From contig JAFQIF010000138.1 of NCBI GenBank assembly GCA_017397695.1, positions 1 to 6,495 of the forward strand: a stretch of 6,495 nt of DNA. Reading direction: 5' to 3'. The stretch comes from Clostridia bacterium (lineage in GTDB: Bacteria; Bacillota_A; Clostridia; Christensenellales; Aristaeellaceae). The position numbers and the translations under genes were made by a program. Below, piece after piece: positions 6,215 through 6,495 of the stretch. A model generated the notes under the pieces. That model saw nothing but the letters and a program-made list of their open reading frames with translations. It was not told the DNA's origin and did no database searches. Position 1 is the stretch's first letter. Each line of letters opens with the position of its first letter.

Positions 6215-6290
6215 TTATTACACGATTGATCCCATTATTACACGATTGCCCTCAAAATTACACGATAGCAGGGGAATCGTGTAAGAATGC
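6212..6290. repeat. 79-bp inverted-repeat unit, possible element remnant
   Basis: The 15-base arm at 6212-6226 (GCATTATTACACGAT) is inverted at 6276-6290 (ATCGTGTAAGAATGC) with one mismatch. The arms enclose the other two direct copies of the ATTACACGAT repeat. The unit could be two ends of a deleted insertion sequence, a small non-autonomous element or a protein binding cluster. No target-site duplication is evident in the flanks. Confidence 0.5.
6214..6268. repeat. Three direct repeats of ATTACACGAT at exact 20-bp period
   Basis: Copies of a 15-bp unit lie at 6214-6228, 6234-6248 and 6254-6268. The first two are identical (ATTATTACACGATTG) and the third differs at its edges (AAAATTACACGATAG). 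The shared core TTACACGAT therefore starts at 6218, 6238 and 6258, two helical turns apart. A fourth core lies inverted at 6276-6284. Spacers are five bases and differ in sequence. Possible roles are transposase binding repeats, as in IS21-family ends, or iteron-like sites; neither is proven by the sequence. Confidence 0.7.
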
Positions 6291-6324
6291 GGAGCTTTCT
6301 CAGATCGAAATCCGCAGTAAAACA

Positions 6325-6392
6325 GAAAACGGCCTTCCGGGTGGAGGATTATGCGCGAATACCGCATAAAACTGCCCGGAAAAGCCGTTTTC
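6325..6392. terminator. Large branched hairpin, possible bidirectional terminator
   Basis: The outer arms GAAAACGGC (6325-6333) and GCCGTTTTC (6384-6392) pair perfectly over 9 bp. A second stem CCGGG/CCCGG (6337-6341, 6375-6379) continues inward, and an apical hairpin TTATGCG/CGCATAA (6349-6355, 6363-6369) caps it with a 7-nt loop. A-rich and T-rich outer arms allow a terminator in either direction for the operon on the left or a gene on the right. Its size, 68 bases with nested stems, is larger than a usual terminator, so a palindromic repeat element is an alternative. Confidence 0.5.
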
Positions 6393-6449
6393 TTGAATAA
6401 ATATAAAGAAACGGGGGCGTCTCATTACGAGGCGGCTCCTTTGCTATAC

Positions 6450-6485
6450 AAAAAAAGGCACTCAGGCTGTACAAACCTGAATGCC
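6450..6485 (-). terminator. Intrinsic terminator for a minus-strand gene beyond the right edge
   Basis: Arms 6457-6466 and 6476-6485 form a 10-bp stem with a 9-nt loop. One position is a C-A mismatch if read on the plus strand but a G-U pair on the minus strand. On the minus strand the stem is followed by seven Ts (6456-6450). This is a classic Rho-independent terminator in minus orientation, so a convergent gene should end just right of the window. Confidence 0.75.
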
Positions 6486-6495
6486 GGCGGTAAAA

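Larger units (their letters stand above)
6125..6324. other. Non-coding stretch after the broken hydrolase, likely element-derived
   Basis: No frame on either strand here has a start, ribosome site and family resemblance together. The hydrolase frame continues open past its TAG, from 6125 to a TGA at 6227-6229, but the residues no longer resemble a hydrolase C terminus. The loss of hydrolase similarity just before the phased repeats suggests that foreign DNA begins near 6120. The opposite edge is unclear. Confidence 0.4.

Noticed and set aside
6214..6268. CRISPR array
   Set aside because: Repeat cores of 9-15 bp with 5-bp spacers are far too short for CRISPR repeats and spacers, and there are no cas genes.
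6286..6369. Open frame through the branched hairpin
   Set aside because: It has no start codon with a ribosome site and no recognisable residues, and it runs through palindromic DNA.
6413..6442. Plus-strand terminator with stem 6418-6423/6429-6434
   Set aside because: The stem is short, has a wobble pair and a bulge if extended, and is followed by only three Ts. It is too weak to list as a feature.

Overview
The window suggests a bacterial chromosome segment from the Firmicutes, probably class Clostridia. The evidence is moderately GC-rich genes with strong AGGAGG-like ribosome binding sites, a KtrB/KtrA pair, a KdpD/KdpE pair and a clostridial-type large serine recombinase tail. The species cannot be named from the sequence alone.

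Layout: (1) 1-480 is the C-terminal end of a large serine recombinase, the edge of a mobile element lying to the left, closed by a strong RNA hairpin at 496-540. (2) 541-695 is a short intergenic stretch with a plausible extended -10 promoter. (3) 696-5592 is one compact same-strand potassium locus: ktrB (ion-conducting subunit), ktrA (nucleotide-binding RCK gate), an unlisted 47-residue single-pass membrane protein, a short KdpD-type sensor kinase without the usual N-terminal KdpD domain, and a KdpE-type response regulator. (4) 5603-6124 is an alpha/beta hydrolase that looks broken: it keeps the nucleophile serine, appears to have lost an internal segment and lacks the C-terminal third with the catalytic histidine. 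(5) 6125-6495 has no convincing gene. It holds two families of short repeats in a common 20-bp register, an inverted repeat, a branched hairpin, and an intrinsic terminator serving a minus-strand gene beyond the right edge.

Working model: KtrB and KtrA form a K+ uptake channel controlled by nucleotide binding, and possibly by cyclic di-AMP, at KtrA. The small membrane protein resembles KdpF in shape and may accompany the channel or the kinase. The kinase has a universal-stress-protein domain, a four-helix DUF4118 membrane domain, a GAF-like region and a histidine kinase core, and it presumably phosphorylates the overlapping response regulator. No kdpA, kdpB or kdpC is present here, so the Kdp-type two-component pair appears to be attached to a Ktr transporter rather than a Kdp ATPase. 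A good internal promoter in front of the kinase could let the regulators be made separately from the transporter. Mobile DNA borders the locus on the left, and probable mobile-element debris borders it on the right.
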